NCBI RefSeq assembly: GCF_003065365.1
Contig: NZ_CP023276.1
Location: forward strand, 1,240,001-1,304,000
DNA length: 64,000 nt
Origin: Polynucleobacter difficilis
Lineage (GTDB): Bacteria; Pseudomonadota; Gammaproteobacteria; Burkholderiales; Burkholderiaceae
Direction of reading: 5' to 3'
Shown piece after piece: positions 23,613-33,175 of the stretch; the first letter of the stretch is position 1; each line of letters starts with the position of its first letter. A program made the translations under genes and the position numbers. The notes beneath the pieces were generated by a model. It was not told the origin of the DNA. It was given only the letters and a program-made list of their open reading frames with translations, and made no database searches.

Positions 23613-24797
23613 ATGAATAAAAATCTCTGGTTGCTGACGTTTGCGCAAGGCATGTATTTGACGAATAACGTCACGTTTATTGCAATCAATGGCTTAGTGG
23701 GTTTTATGCTGGCGCCTTTACCCTGGCTAGCAACCCTTCCCGTCATGGGGTATGTCATCGGTAGCGCTCTGTCGACGACCCTCGTGGCTCGAACCCAAAA
23801 ACAGTGGGGGCGCAAGCGCTCCTTCCAAATCGGACTGGTGGTTGCCGGGCTCTCAGCACTTCTTTGCGCCTTCGCCGTGCTTGAACGTAATTTTTGGCTA
23901 CTGAATGCCGCTACTGTGATTGCCGGTTTTTATAACGCCAACGCCCTCTTGTATCGCTTTACTGCTGCCGAGATTGCCGGACCCACATCTAAAGAAAAAG
24001 CTGTCTCGTGGGTTTTGGCTGGCGGCGTGATTGGCGCTGTGCTTGGCCCCAATTTGGCCAACCAAACCCGTGACTGGTTGAGCGTGCCCTTTGCAGGCGC
24101 ATACATTGCCTTAGCTTTTGTTGCTGTCCTTGCCTTTGTTGCTATTAGCCTAATCCGCTTTCAGGAACGTGCCGCCAGCGAAACCAAAGAAACCGGTAGG
24201 CCCCTCTCCGAGATCATGCGTCAACCCCTGTTTATTGTGTGTGCTGTCTCTGCATCCCTCTCGTACGGCGTCATGAACCTCCTCATGGCAGCAACTCCGT
24301 TAGCGATGGAAATGTGCAAACTGCCGTTTGATAAAACCGTATTGGTGCTCGAGTGGCACGTGATTGGCATGTTCGCGCCTGGCTTTTTTACTGGGAACTT
24401 AATTCGCCGCTGGGGTGTCTTATGGGTCATGCGCATTGGCGTTTTGCTGTACATCGCCTGCATCGCCATTGCGTTATCCGGAATCACCTTTACCCATTTT
24501 TTAATCGCACTCTTTTTGCTGGGCGTAGGTTGGAATTTCTTATTTACCAGCAGCACTACCTTAGCCCTAGAATCCTACCGACCAGAAGAGCGGGATAAGG
24601 CCCAGGGCGCGATTAATTTCTTTGTATTTTTGACGACCGCCCTTTCGGCGCTCAGCTCCGGCATTTTGATCACAACCCAGGGATGGGCATTACTCAACTG
24701 GGGTTCCATTGCCCCCTTGGCCTGCATCGTATTGGCACTCATTTGGCTCGGTGCAAAAGGCAATGTTGGGCTCCACAAGCAGTCTAAAATTAGCTGA
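23613..24797 (+). CDS. MFS transporter
   Basis: Major facilitator superfamily transporter of about 394 residues with about twelve hydrophobic segments. The first segment reads NLWLLTFAQGMYLTNNVTFIAINGLVGF and a loop between helices 2 and 3 has RTQKQWGRKRS, an MFS signature A-like run. Substrate not evident. I chose ATG 23613 because it places helix 1 at the N-terminus; the frame is open back to 23526, overlapping the divergent DUF3047 gene, and no start has a good ribosome site. Confidence 0.85.
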   Translation: MNKNLWLLTFAQGMYLTNNVTFIAINGLVGFMLAPLPWLATLPVMGYVIGSALSTTLVARTQKQWGRKRSFQIGLVVAGLSALLCAFAVLERNFWLLNAATVIAGFYNANALLYRFTAAEIAGPTSKEKAVSWVLAGGVIGAVLGPNLANQTRDWLSVPFAGAYIALAFVAVLAFVAISLIRFQERAASETKETGRPLSEIMRQPLFIVCAVSASLSYGVMNLLMAATPLAMEMCKLPFDKTVLVLEWHVIGMFAPGFFTGNLIRRWGVLWVMRIGVLLYIACIAIALSGITFTHFLIALFLLGVGWNFLFTSSTTLALESYRPEERDKAQGAINFFVFLTTALSALSSGILITTQGWALLNWGSIAPLACIVLALIWLGAKGNVGLHKQSKIS

Positions 24798-24830
24798 TTC
24801 ATTTCAGCAACTTAATTAGGCACCTTTACG

Positions 24831-25703
24831 ATGAAGATTGGCTTTATTGGCACCGGCATTATGGGTAAAAGTATGGCAGGCCATTTAATGGCTGCTGGGC
24901 ATACCTTATACATTTACAACCGCACCCGTAGCAAAGCTGAGGATCTTTTAGCCCGCGGGGCGCAATGGTTTGATAATCCTATCGCGCTAGCTAAAGCATC
25001 GGAAGTCATCATTACGATCATTGGCTACCCCAAGGACGTCGAGGCGATGTACTTGGGTGAGTCAGGTATTTTGCAGCACGCACCCAAAGGCTGCATCACG
25101 ATTGACATGACTACTTCGAGTCCAGAATTGGCGAAACAGATTGCGAATGTAGGTTTAGAGCATGGCATTACTTGCCTGGATGCGCCCGTATCGGGTGGCG
25201 ACATCGGCGCCCGTGATGCCAAGCTATCGATCATGGTGGGCGGCGATCAAAAAGCGTTTGATGCGGTGCTCCCCCTCTTTCAGTTGATGGGTAAAAACAT
25301 TGCGCTACTGGGATCTGCTGGCGCTGGTCAACATGCAAAGCTGTGCAATCAAATTGTGATTGCCTCGAGCATCATGGGCGTATGCGAAGGTCTGATGTAC
25401 GCCAAAACTGCAGGGCTCGATCCCTTGGCCGTATTAGAGGTCATTGGCGGTGGCGCTGCTGGTAGCGTGCAGCTCAATGTGCAAGGCCCACGCATGATCA
25501 AAGGGGATTTTGCGCCCGGCTTTATGTTGGAGCATTTTGTGAAAGACATTGGCTTAGCTATTGCTGAAGCAGATCGCATGGGATTGAAGTTGCCCGGATT
25601 AACCCAAGCCAAAAAACTCTACGACATCCTAATGCAACAAGGGCATGGTCGCACTGGCTATCACGCGCTGTTTGAACTTTACTTGCGCAGAGAAGTACCT
25701 TAA
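24831..25703 (+). CDS. 3-hydroxyisobutyrate-dehydrogenase-family oxidoreductase
   Basis: NAD(P)-dependent beta-hydroxyacid dehydrogenase, 290 residues. Rossmann motif GFIGTGIMGKSMAGHL, the substrate-binding DAPVSGGDIGARDAKLSIMVGG, and the catalytic Lys in GSAGAGQHAKLCNQ are visible. It may act as tartronate semialdehyde reductase (GarR/GlxR) or 3-hydroxyisobutyrate dehydrogenase; sequence alone does not decide. Malate synthase G earlier in the window hints at glycolate/glyoxylate metabolism, but the genes are far apart. Confidence 0.88.
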   Translation: MKIGFIGTGIMGKSMAGHLMAAGHTLYIYNRTRSKAEDLLARGAQWFDNPIALAKASEVIITIIGYPKDVEAMYLGESGILQHAPKGCITIDMTTSSPELAKQIANVGLEHGITCLDAPVSGGDIGARDAKLSIMVGGDQKAFDAVLPLFQLMGKNIALLGSAGAGQHAKLCNQIVIASSIMGVCEGLMYAKTAGLDPLAVLEVIGGGAAGSVQLNVQGPRMIKGDFAPGFMLEHFVKDIGLAIAEADRMGLKLPGLTQAKKLYDILMQQGHGRTGYHALFELYLRREVP

Positions 25704-25704
25704 T

Positions 25705-27237
25705 TTGTTTTCTGCAGTGACCTCCTACTGGAAGTCCTGTTCATTTACAGGTAAAGCAGGCATTTGCCTTGCAATTGCTGCGCTAGTCCATTTGGGGTTG
25801 GGGTTTTCGTTTGAACTCTCGGTGGATGAGGCCCATTACCTGCTCTATGCCAAGCATATGGCCTGGAGTTATTTTGATCATCCGCCCCTAGTAGGCTGGA
25901 TTCAGTGGCCGCTAGTATCCCTTGATGCCAGCACGGGCGTTTTAAGGCTCGTTCCAGAACTGCTTTGGCTCATCTCGTGCGTTTTGGTTTATATCGTCAC
26001 CTCTGAATTGCAGCGTTTCTTGCAATCTAAAACAGGACATACCGCTGCAGCATTCCCGCCCATCGGCTCGTCTAGCTTTGCTGCTGTGCTGCTGGTGATT
26101 GCGGCGCCACTACCGCATGTCTTATCAGTAGGCTTATTGCCCGATTCCATTCTGGCGCCACTGAGCCTGGGGCTCTTCTGGATGGCTTTGCGCTGGATGC
26201 AAGCGGAGCGTAACTTCACCTTGCGTGATTGGCTTATCACCGGCGCTTTGCTCGGCCTTGCAGGCCTGAGCAAATACACTGCCGCCTTCACTGCGTTTGC
26301 ATTGGCTCTAGTTGTGCTCTGCCCACCCCGCAAGCCCTGGATCAATCAAGTTGGTTTTTATCTCGCCGTGTTGCTTGCGCTGCTACTCATCTCGCCGGTG
26401 CTCTACTGGAACTGGGCAAATGATTGGATTTCATTCAAGTATCAACTGGCTCATGGCGGCGGAGGCGAATGGTTGTTTCGTCGCTTTGCAGGCTTCATTG
26501 GCTTGCAATTAGTCGCGTTCGGATTCCTCTTTGCTGTGGGCATGATTTTCTTTTTGAAGCGCTATTGGTCCAAATCGCCAACAGCCATCGTTTGTCTGCT
26601 CGGTTTTTTTTGGATTCCGTTTGGAATTTTTGCTTGGCTCTCCGGCGGCGGTGGCTTACCGCACTGGACTACACCCGCCTGGTTTTGCTTGGCGCCGTTT
26701 GCGGGGATTGGCATTGCTAGTGCATGGGCAACACAACAACGCAGGCTCATTCGATTTATTTTTGTCCTTCAGATTGCGCTGTGCTTGATTGGCTTCGGAT
26801 TTGTTTTATCGGGCGGTATTGTCAGCAGCAATCCAAGAAACAATCCGATTGCTGATTTATATGGCTGGGATCAGGCAGGCAAAACGGCATTGGCCTTAAG
26901 TAAAACCCAGTCGGTTGCTGGTATTGCCGTTCAAAACTGGACCCTGGGTAGTCGCATCGCTTGGTATGCAAGGCCATCCCCTGTCTTTATCTTAGACCAA
27001 CGCCAAGACCAGTTTGATGTGTGGTTTGGCAGTCTAAAACCGGGCTCTGACGTCATTGTGGTCAATTGGTCTGCAATGCCATACGCCCTTCCAGTAAAAG
27101 GCGCTCAACCCGATTTGCAAGCGGCTTTTGCCCAATGCCAAGCCCTAGAGCAGGTTGAAGTAAGGCATCTTGGGCGCGTTCTGTCCCATTTTGACTTTAG
27201 TCTGTGCAAAAACTGGATGGCAAAAGATCCGAACTAA
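25705..27237 (+). CDS. Family 39-type membrane glycosyltransferase
   Basis: Polytopic inner-membrane glycosyltransferase using a polyprenyl-phosphate sugar donor, ArnT/PMT superfamily. The 510-residue product has ten or more hydrophobic segments. The first periplasmic loop carries LSVDEAHYLLYAKHMAWSYFDHPPLVGWIQW, with the Asp-Glu pair and DHPP typical of GT39/GT83 enzymes. The acceptor (lipid A, protein or glycolipid) is unknown. I used TTG 25705, just past the stop of the previous gene; the ATG at 25645 would overlap that gene by 59 bases. It heads a run of four envelope genes. Confidence 0.85.
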   Translation: MFSAVTSYWKSCSFTGKAGICLAIAALVHLGLGFSFELSVDEAHYLLYAKHMAWSYFDHPPLVGWIQWPLVSLDASTGVLRLVPELLWLISCVLVYIVTSELQRFLQSKTGHTAAAFPPIGSSSFAAVLLVIAAPLPHVLSVGLLPDSILAPLSLGLFWMALRWMQAERNFTLRDWLITGALLGLAGLSKYTAAFTAFALALVVLCPPRKPWINQVGFYLAVLLALLLISPVLYWNWANDWISFKYQLAHGGGGEWLFRRFAGFIGLQLVAFGFLFAVGMIFFLKRYWSKSPTAIVCLLGFFWIPFGIFAWLSGGGGLPHWTTPAWFCLAPFAGIGIASAWATQQRRLIRFIFVLQIALCLIGFGFVLSGGIVSSNPRNNPIADLYGWDQAGKTALALSKTQSVAGIAVQNWTLGSRIAWYARPSPVFILDQRQDQFDVWFGSLKPGSDVIVVNWSAMPYALPVKGAQPDLQAAFAQCQALEQVEVRHLGRVLSHFDFSLCKNWMAKDPN

Positions 27238-27264
27238 GCACTCGCCTGCTTTATCCTTACGGCT

Positions 27265-28317
27265 ATGAGTGCAAAATCTGGTCCAGCAAGCACCTCCCCG
27301 CGCTGGAAATACCTTCTAAAACGCAGTTGGCCGACCATACGGGTTGTGCTGTCGATTGCCCTGTTATGGAAGGCAACCAGCGGGATTGATTGGGCAGCCT
27401 TATTCGCATCCGAATTGCAAATCGAACCCCTATGGTTTGTGGCAGCTTTTTTCTGCCTCAGCGGTGCATTTTTTTGCGGTGGCTTGCGTTGGGGTCTGCT
27501 TATGCGCAGCGTCGGTTTTGAGGGCAGCATTGCGGGCTACATCTCCTTGTATTTTGCAGGCGGCCTGATTAATCAAGGCCTTCCCAGTACCTTAGGTGGC
27601 GACAGTTACCGCGCCATTGCCGGCAGCCATTTAAAGCCTAGTGGCGAATTGGCTAGCAGTGCCGCTGAAGAAAAAAAACTCGATACCGAATTGCATCAGG
27701 AAGTCAGCCTTGAAGAAGCCGATCCGACCTTACGTCTTGGCTTTGCAATGACCTTCGTTGATCGCTTACTCGGACTCGCAGGAAATAATTTACTGGGTGG
27801 TATCGGCCTCATTTTAGGCGGGGCTACCTTGGCCATTTGGGGAAATCAGCTCGGCTATGCCGTCATCGCCGTCATGGTCGCTTCATTTTTGATTGCGGCA
27901 ATTGGATTGGCGTGGGGACCAACGCGCGCGTTACTGCAAAAATTACTGGATCGCTTTCGGATGAATAGCGCATTGCCCGGAGTGCGCATGGCTTTTGCCT
28001 GGCCCATGAATATCGCCCAAGCCCTATTTGGTATGGGTATTCATTTTTTAACCATCCTCGCTTTGGGTTTTTGTTTAAAAGCCTATGGCGCCGAAGTGCC
28101 GATTGAGGCCCTCATGATCGGCTTGCCTGCCCTAAGCTTATTACTCATGCTACCGATTAGCATTTCTGGTTGGGGATTACGCGAAGCGACCTTGACTTCG
28201 GTCTTGGCCTTATGGGGCATTAGCCCTTCATTGACGGTATTAGGCTCCATTAGCTATGGCGCGATGACCGTTTTATGTGTTTTGCCTGGTGCTTACGTCC
28301 TTCTCAGGCGAAAATAG
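27265..28317 (+). CDS. Flippase-like membrane protein (UPF0104/MprF-like domain)
   Basis: Integral membrane protein of 350 residues with about eight hydrophobic segments, resembling the membrane half of lysylphosphatidylglycerol synthase/flippase (AglD/MprF superfamily). Features: SLYFAGGLINQGLPSTLGGDSYRA, MTFVDRLLGLAGN and PISISGWGLREATLTSVLALWGIS, the conserved GxxE region near the C-terminus. A charged loop (about residues 115-150) is rich in Glu and Lys. No synthase domain. Set between a GT39 and a GT9 gene, it may move a lipid-linked sugar across the membrane. Confidence 0.82.
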   Translation: MSAKSGPASTSPRWKYLLKRSWPTIRVVLSIALLWKATSGIDWAALFASELQIEPLWFVAAFFCLSGAFFCGGLRWGLLMRSVGFEGSIAGYISLYFAGGLINQGLPSTLGGDSYRAIAGSHLKPSGELASSAAEEKKLDTELHQEVSLEEADPTLRLGFAMTFVDRLLGLAGNNLLGGIGLILGGATLAIWGNQLGYAVIAVMVASFLIAAIGLAWGPTRALLQKLLDRFRMNSALPGVRMAFAWPMNIAQALFGMGIHFLTILALGFCLKAYGAEVPIEALMIGLPALSLLLMLPISISGWGLREATLTSVLALWGISPSLTVLGSISYGAMTVLCVLPGAYVLLRRK

Positions 28318-28354
28318 CGATGCACTCCCTTTTTAACCTGAAACCAAGCCATTT

Positions 28355-29608
28355 ATGAGCATTAGCGTCAATACCATGCGTGCCATCGACCATTGGGTCG
28401 GCGTGCCACTGTGCGCGATCATGAGTCCAGTAGTGGCACTCATTGATGTCGTGAAGGGAATTTTTACTACCGGCCCCAAGGCACCAAAAAAACTCCTCTT
28501 TATTGAACTCTCCGAAATGGGTAGCGCAATCTTGGTGGACCCCGCCATGCGCAATGCCCAAGCGCGCGGTGCTGAGCTTTTCTTCCTGATCTTCAAAAGC
28601 AATCAGGCCAGTCTGACTTTGCTAAATACAGTCAAGCCTGAAAATATTTTCACGATCGATGCCTCTAGCCTGAGAACATTGCTTGTCGATACGATCACCT
28701 TTTTGATTAAGGCGCGCATGCGTGGTATCGATACCGTAGTCGACTTGGAATTGTTCTCCCGCTTTACCGCCTTACTAACGGGTCTATGTGGCGCTCGTAG
28801 ACGTGTGGGTTATCACATCTTCCATGGCGAGGGATTATGGCGTGGCACGATGCTTACCCGTAAAGTGCACTACAACCCACACATTCACATTACCAAGAAT
28901 TTCTTTTCCTTAATTCATGCGGCCTTTGCCACTGAAATCGAAGTACCATTTAGCAAGATTCAGATTCGCGATGACGAAATTCAGTTAGCACAGGCAATCA
29001 TTGATCCGGCCGTACGTAATGCGGTATTGGAGCGCATTGAGTCTTTGGCCCGCACTGCCGATGTACCTTATCGTCATGGCCAGCAGCGCCTCATCCTGAT
29101 CAATCCTAACGCTAGCGATCTATTGCCACAGCGGCGTTGGTCACAGCAGCGCTTTTCGGAGCTCATCCGCGCAGTGCATGCCCGTTGGCCGGCTGACTTA
29201 ATCTTAATTACGGGATCTCCTGCTGAATTTGATTACGTTGAACAGGTACGCCGCGTTGCCGAAGTGAAAGTAGCGATTAATTTTGCTGGGCAGGTTAAGT
29301 TTGGCGAATTGCCTGCGCTGTATACCCTATCCGATGTCATGGTCACGAATGATTCTGGGCCAGGTCACTTTTCTGCTGTCACTGCACTGCGCACTGTTGT
29401 TTTATTTGGACCTGAGACGCCGGCGCTGTATGGCTCAATTGGTAATTCGATTGCCATTACTGCTAACTTGGCGTGTTCACCCTGCGTCAGCGCTGCCAAT
29501 CACCGTAAAACACCGTGCCAAAATAATGTCTGCATGCAAGCCATTACGGTGGCCGATGTTCTTGCGAAGGTAGAAGTCCAGTTGGACGCTGCCGATCGAG
29601 CGCGCTAA
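28355..29608 (+). CDS. Glycosyltransferase family 9 (heptosyltransferase-like)
   Basis: Cytoplasmic GT-B enzyme, 417 residues, related to ADP-heptose:LPS heptosyltransferases. The C-terminal half has LILINPNASDLLPQRRW, INFAGQVKFGELPALYTLSDVMVTNDSGPGHFSAV, and VLFGPETPALYG, the nucleotide-sugar site of GT9. The end carries a Cys-rich run (CSPCVSA to CQNNVCMQAI) seen in many GT9 proteins. The sugar donor and acceptor are unknown; the companions suggest outer-membrane or lipid-linked glycan assembly. Confidence 0.85.
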   Translation: MSISVNTMRAIDHWVGVPLCAIMSPVVALIDVVKGIFTTGPKAPKKLLFIELSEMGSAILVDPAMRNAQARGAELFFLIFKSNQASLTLLNTVKPENIFTIDASSLRTLLVDTITFLIKARMRGIDTVVDLELFSRFTALLTGLCGARRRVGYHIFHGEGLWRGTMLTRKVHYNPHIHITKNFFSLIHAAFATEIEVPFSKIQIRDDEIQLAQAIIDPAVRNAVLERIESLARTADVPYRHGQQRLILINPNASDLLPQRRWSQQRFSELIRAVHARWPADLILITGSPAEFDYVEQVRRVAEVKVAINFAGQVKFGELPALYTLSDVMVTNDSGPGHFSAVTALRTVVLFGPETPALYGSIGNSIAITANLACSPCVSAANHRKTPCQNNVCMQAITVADVLAKVEVQLDAADRAR

Positions 29609-29615
29609 GCCGATC

Positions 29616-30392
29616 ATGGGCACCCACTTCTCTTGGGTTGCTTGGTGCGTTCCTGTCGTTCCCTTCGGAATCGGTGCCGCGCTGTACTTTACGGAATCAC
29701 AACAAAGTACATTCCTGGCGATTAATTCAGTCACCCGCTTAGCCCCGGATTGGATTTGGACTTGGATTACATTTTTAGGCAATGGTTGGGGTGTCTTTGC
29801 CCTTTCATTTCCCCTCTTAATCCTTGCGCCACGCGCGCTTAGCGCAGGAATCTTTGCAGGCTGCGTTGCCGCCATCATCAGCGCACTACTCAAGAATGCA
29901 TTTAACCTCCCACGCCCTGCTGGGATCCTGCAGGAGCACGAGTTTTACCGGATTGGCGAAGCGGTGTTTCATAAAGCAATGCCATCGGGTCATACCCTCA
30001 CAGCCTTTGCAATTGCTAGCGCTTACTTTTTCATAGCTCCTGCAGAAAAACGCAAGCCGTTTATCTTGTTATTCATTGCGGCAAGTGCTGTTGCAATTTC
30101 ACGTAATGCCATAGGCGCACACTGGCTCACGGATGTGCTTGTTGGTGCGGGGCTCGGCATCTGGTGTGGCTTGATTGGCGCCAAGCTGGCTAGTTTATTG
30201 CCAAATAAACAGCTATTACCTCGTAGCCCATGGCCAAGAATCATTGCCATCGGTGGTCTTGCCTCACTCTACGTCCTGCTCAACGAGACCCTGGATCACC
30301 CACTGAATATGCCATTGCAATATGCCTGCATCGCCCTCGTATTACTTACGCTGATACTCTTTTTACAACAGCAGTCCCGTAGGCGCATCTAA
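29616..30392 (+). CDS. PAP2-family membrane phosphatase
   Basis: Type 2 phosphatidic acid phosphatase family, 258 residues with about six hydrophobic segments. The three motifs are KNAFNLPRP, PSGHTLTAF (catalytic His) and RNAIGAHWLTDVLVG, in the usual order. Such enzymes remove phosphate from undecaprenyl pyrophosphate or from lipids on the periplasmic side. It begins seven bases after the GT9 stop, and rlmJ follows after three bases, so it belongs to the same transcript. Confidence 0.88.
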   Translation: MGTHFSWVAWCVPVVPFGIGAALYFTESQQSTFLAINSVTRLAPDWIWTWITFLGNGWGVFALSFPLLILAPRALSAGIFAGCVAAIISALLKNAFNLPRPAGILQEHEFYRIGEAVFHKAMPSGHTLTAFAIASAYFFIAPAEKRKPFILLFIAASAVAISRNAIGAHWLTDVLVGAGLGIWCGLIGAKLASLLPNKQLLPRSPWPRIIAIGGLASLYVLLNETLDHPLNMPLQYACIALVLLTLILFLQQQSRRRI

Positions 30393-30395
30393 GGG

Positions 30396-31268
30396 ATGTT
30401 TAGCTATCGGCACGCCTTTCATGCAGGCAGTCACGCTGACATTCTGAAGCATTTAATTGCAATTCAATTGCTACGTTACTTACAAGAAAAGCCAGGGGCG
30501 CTGTCGATTGTGGATACCCACGCTGGCGCAGGCTTGTACAACTTGCAAGATGGCTTCGCAGCAATTAGTCAAGAATCAGCTGGCGGCATCGTTCGCCTCA
30601 AAGACTACCTAGCAAGCACTGGCGCAGATGTGCCGCCCAGCATCGCTGACTACTTGGCCTGCGTTGCGATTGAAAATGCACCGGAAAGTACTGCACTCTA
30701 TCCAGGCTCGCCCTTTATCTTGGCCCGTTTATTGCGGCCACAGGATCGCCTGCGCCTATTCGAACTGCACCCCAATGAAATTGATATTTTGCGCGGCAAT
30801 ATCAATCAACTCCATTGTGTAAAACAAGTGGATGTGTATTCTGCGGATGGCTTTAGTCGACTCAAAGGGCTGTTACCGCCGCCCAGTCGCCGCGGGCTTA
30901 CCTTAATTGATCCATCCTATGAGGACAAGAATGATTATCGCAATCTCGAATCGTGCTTAGAGGAAGCGCTTAGCCGTTTTGCGACGGGCTGTTATGCCAT
31001 CTGGTATCCCGTGATTGCGCGGCGCGAATCAATTGCGTTACCCGAACGACTAAAGGCCATTGCGAAAGCCCACCAACGCGCCTGGCTTTGTGCTGAGTTA
31101 CGTGTTGAAAACGCCCCCGGCGAACGGCGCTTACAGGCTAGCGGTATGTTTGTATTTAATCCGCCTTGGACTCTGCGCGATCATCTCAAAGATGCATTGC
31201 CTATTCTGAAAAAAGCCTTGGGTTTGGATTCTGGTGCTGCGTACACCTTGCAATCAAGCGAAGCGTAA
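30396..31268 (+). CDS. rlmJ: 23S rRNA (adenine-2030-N6)-methyltransferase
   Basis: SAM-dependent enzyme that methylates A2030 of 23S rRNA, 290 residues. The N-terminus MFSYRHAFHAGSHADILKH is diagnostic of RlmJ. The SAM site includes DTHAGAGLY, and the catalytic motif reads DPSYEDKNDY in place of the E. coli DPPYE form. It follows a PAP2 gene by three bases with AGGG directly before the ATG, and converges on the LD-carboxypeptidase gene with a 42-base gap in which I see no clear terminator. Confidence 0.93.
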   Translation: MFSYRHAFHAGSHADILKHLIAIQLLRYLQEKPGALSIVDTHAGAGLYNLQDGFAAISQESAGGIVRLKDYLASTGADVPPSIADYLACVAIENAPESTALYPGSPFILARLLRPQDRLRLFELHPNEIDILRGNINQLHCVKQVDVYSADGFSRLKGLLPPPSRRGLTLIDPSYEDKNDYRNLESCLEEALSRFATGCYAIWYPVIARRESIALPERLKAIAKAHQRAWLCAELRVENAPGERRLQASGMFVFNPPWTLRDHLKDALPILKKALGLDSGAAYTLQSSEA

Positions 31269-31310
31269 GCAAAGCATCAGCCCAATACGCAAACACTAAT
31301 CTGGATTGAA

Positions 31311-32252
31311 TTACCAGTCGGCCTGTATCGAATAGCCGGCATCGCTTGCTTCGATTTCAACGATGGCCCCTACGGGTAATGTCAATTTATTTGGCTGATG
31401 CCCAAATGGCAAATCCGTCAAAATTGGAATTGAATTCGGCAAACGGTTTCGGATTGCCTCAAACGCCGCTTGCAAACTGTAGCCAAGATCGTTGTTATAC
31501 AAACGGTAGGCAGAAAATCCACCCATCATGATTACGCTTTGCTTTGCCAATATTCCAGCATCAAGTAGCTGCATGAGCATGCGCTCAATGCGGTAAGGAT
31601 GTTCATTTACATCCTCCAGAAAAAGAATGCCATTTTGATATTGCTGTTCAGCAGGAAAGTAAGGCGTACCAATCAAGCTCGCGAGAACCGTTAGGTTACC
31701 GCCCCAAAGCATGCCAGTACTGGTTCTTGTTTGATTTCCTAAGCCGCTGAGCTCTTGGCCTGTATTGACTTGCGCACTCAGGCTACGCTCCTGAACGGCG
31801 CGCTGAAAGTGGGTCCACATAAATGGATCGGGCGCTACCACCTGATTATCTTCAATCCGGCCAAAATCGTAATTGAGCATGGGTCCAGCCAGGCTGATGC
31901 CACCTGTTTTTGCAAGCAAGCCCAAATGAAATGCAGTGAAATCACTGTGCCCGCATATCTGCAGGCCAGCCTGTACTACCTTGTGAATTGCCTGCCACTC
32001 AATGCTTCCGAGCAAGCGATGCAATCCATAGCCGCCGCGCATCGCCATCACTGTTGTGCTTGGAGGTAATGCAGAAAGACTATTCAGTTCGGTTGCTCGC
32101 TCTGCATCTGTGCCTGAAAAACGCTGGTGGACGCGTTGCGTGCACTCCGGATTGAGTACAGATACACCCTGCCCGGTTAACCAGGAAATGCCAGCCAAAG
32201 GACTCCGTGCATCCAAACTAGCGCCCGATGGGGCAATCAACTGCACTTGCAT
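31311..32252 (-). CDS. ldcA: LD-carboxypeptidase (S66 family)
   Basis: Serine peptidase that removes the terminal D-Ala from muropeptide tetrapeptides during cell-wall recycling, 313 residues. Visible family elements: N-terminal LIAPSGASL, AMRGGYGLHRLL, the nucleophile Ser in GHSDFTAF, GPMLNYDF, and the Glu-containing LEDVNEHPYRIERML, with the His in DLPFGH. Lack of a signal peptide agrees with a cytoplasmic recycling enzyme. The ATG shares one base with the tadA stop. Confidence 0.9.
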   Translation of the reverse strand: MQVQLIAPSGASLDARSPLAGISWLTGQGVSVLNPECTQRVHQRFSGTDAERATELNSLSALPPSTTVMAMRGGYGLHRLLGSIEWQAIHKVVQAGLQICGHSDFTAFHLGLLAKTGGISLAGPMLNYDFGRIEDNQVVAPDPFMWTHFQRAVQERSLSAQVNTGQELSGLGNQTRTSTGMLWGGNLTVLASLIGTPYFPAEQQYQNGILFLEDVNEHPYRIERMLMQLLDAGILAKQSVIMMGGFSAYRLYNNDLGYSLQAAFEAIRNRLPNSIPILTDLPFGHQPNKLTLPVGAIVEIEASDAGYSIQADW

Positions 32253-32707
32253 TAACGGCGCTCCTTAAAAAAGCGTTTTAAAACGTGGCCACATTCTTCC
32301 GCTAGGACACCGCCCTCAGCCTGGGTTTGGTGATTGATTTGCGGGTTAGCAAACAAATTCAGCGCGCTTCCGGCAGCGCCCGTTTTAGGGTCGGGGGCCC
32401 CATAAACAACACGCTCCACTCGTGCATGCAGCATCGCTCCTGCACACATCGCACACGGCTCTAGAGTGACATACAGCGTCGTTCCAGGCAAGCGGTAATT
32501 GCCTTCACTCTGTCCTGCAGCGCGCAACGCCAACATCTCAGCATGGGCGCTGGGGTCATGCAATCCAATGGGTTGATTAAAGGCTTTTGCCAAGACCTGC
32601 CCATTGCGGACTATTACGGCGCCGACCGGAACTTCACCAGCTAAAGCGGCACAGTTGGCCTGCTCTATGGCTAGCGCCATGAATTGCTGATCGAGTTCGG
32701 CCTGCAT
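32252..32707 (-). CDS. tadA: tRNA-specific adenosine deaminase
   Basis: Converts A34 to inosine in the anticodon of tRNA-Arg(ACG), 151 residues. The zinc and catalytic motifs are SAHAEMLALR (His-Ala-Glu) and TLEPCAMCAGAM (Pro-Cys-x2-Cys). GEVPVGAVIVRNG at the N-terminus and the FKERR end are typical. It lies between ldcA and queD, with 3 bases to queD. Confidence 0.95.
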   Translation of the reverse strand: MQAELDQQFMALAIEQANCAALAGEVPVGAVIVRNGQVLAKAFNQPIGLHDPSAHAEMLALRAAGQSEGNYRLPGTTLYVTLEPCAMCAGAMLHARVERVVYGAPDPKTGAAGSALNLFANPQINHQTQAEGGVLAEECGHVLKRFFKERR

Positions 32708-32710
32708 TGC

Positions 32711-33175
32711 TTAAGCCTGCGAGACATCCGCCCAGCAATTGGGGGTTTCATACAAACGAATGGAGGCTAAACGCAACCGCCCTTGAAATGCCTCTGCAAA
32801 AATAGGTTCCAAGATCGCAAAGGCAGCGTGCGCGAGGTTTTCGACTGTGGGCACCCGATCCAATATCACTGTCTTATGGTTCGGCATGCTGGCTAAAAAT
32901 GCGACTACTGCCTGATCTTCTTTGGCGACTAAAAAAGCGTGATCCCATAAGTTGACCAGATGTTCGTTTGCAAGGCGCTTGATGTCGCCAAAGTCGAGCA
33001 CCATGCCATCGTCCGCCTTGCCAGGGGTCTCAAGCACATCGCCCGATACGGTCAACTCAATCGCATAGCGATGCCCATGCAGGTGACGACACTGGCCGTC
33101 GTGATGTGGAATGCGATGCCCTGCGTCAAACTCAAGCCGGCGGGTGATGGTGATGGCTGGGGTGGAGATACTCAT
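32711..33175 (-). CDS. queD: 6-carboxy-5,6,7,8-tetrahydropterin synthase
   Basis: Makes 6-carboxytetrahydropterin from 7,8-dihydroneopterin triphosphate, the second step to preQ0 and queuosine. The 154 residues contain the zinc histidines in FDAGHRIPHHDG and HLHGHRY, the catalytic Cys in GQCRHLHGH, and DFGDIKRLANEHL. I chose ATG 33175, which overlaps the queE stop as ATGA; ATG 33190 would add five codons. With queE directly upstream, two successive steps of the pathway are co-expressed. Confidence 0.93.
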   Translation of the reverse strand: MSISTPAITITRRLEFDAGHRIPHHDGQCRHLHGHRYAIELTVSGDVLETPGKADDGMVLDFGDIKRLANEHLVNLWDHAFLVAKEDQAVVAFLASMPNHKTVILDRVPTVENLAHAAFAILEPIFAEAFQGRLRLASIRLYETPNCWADVSQA

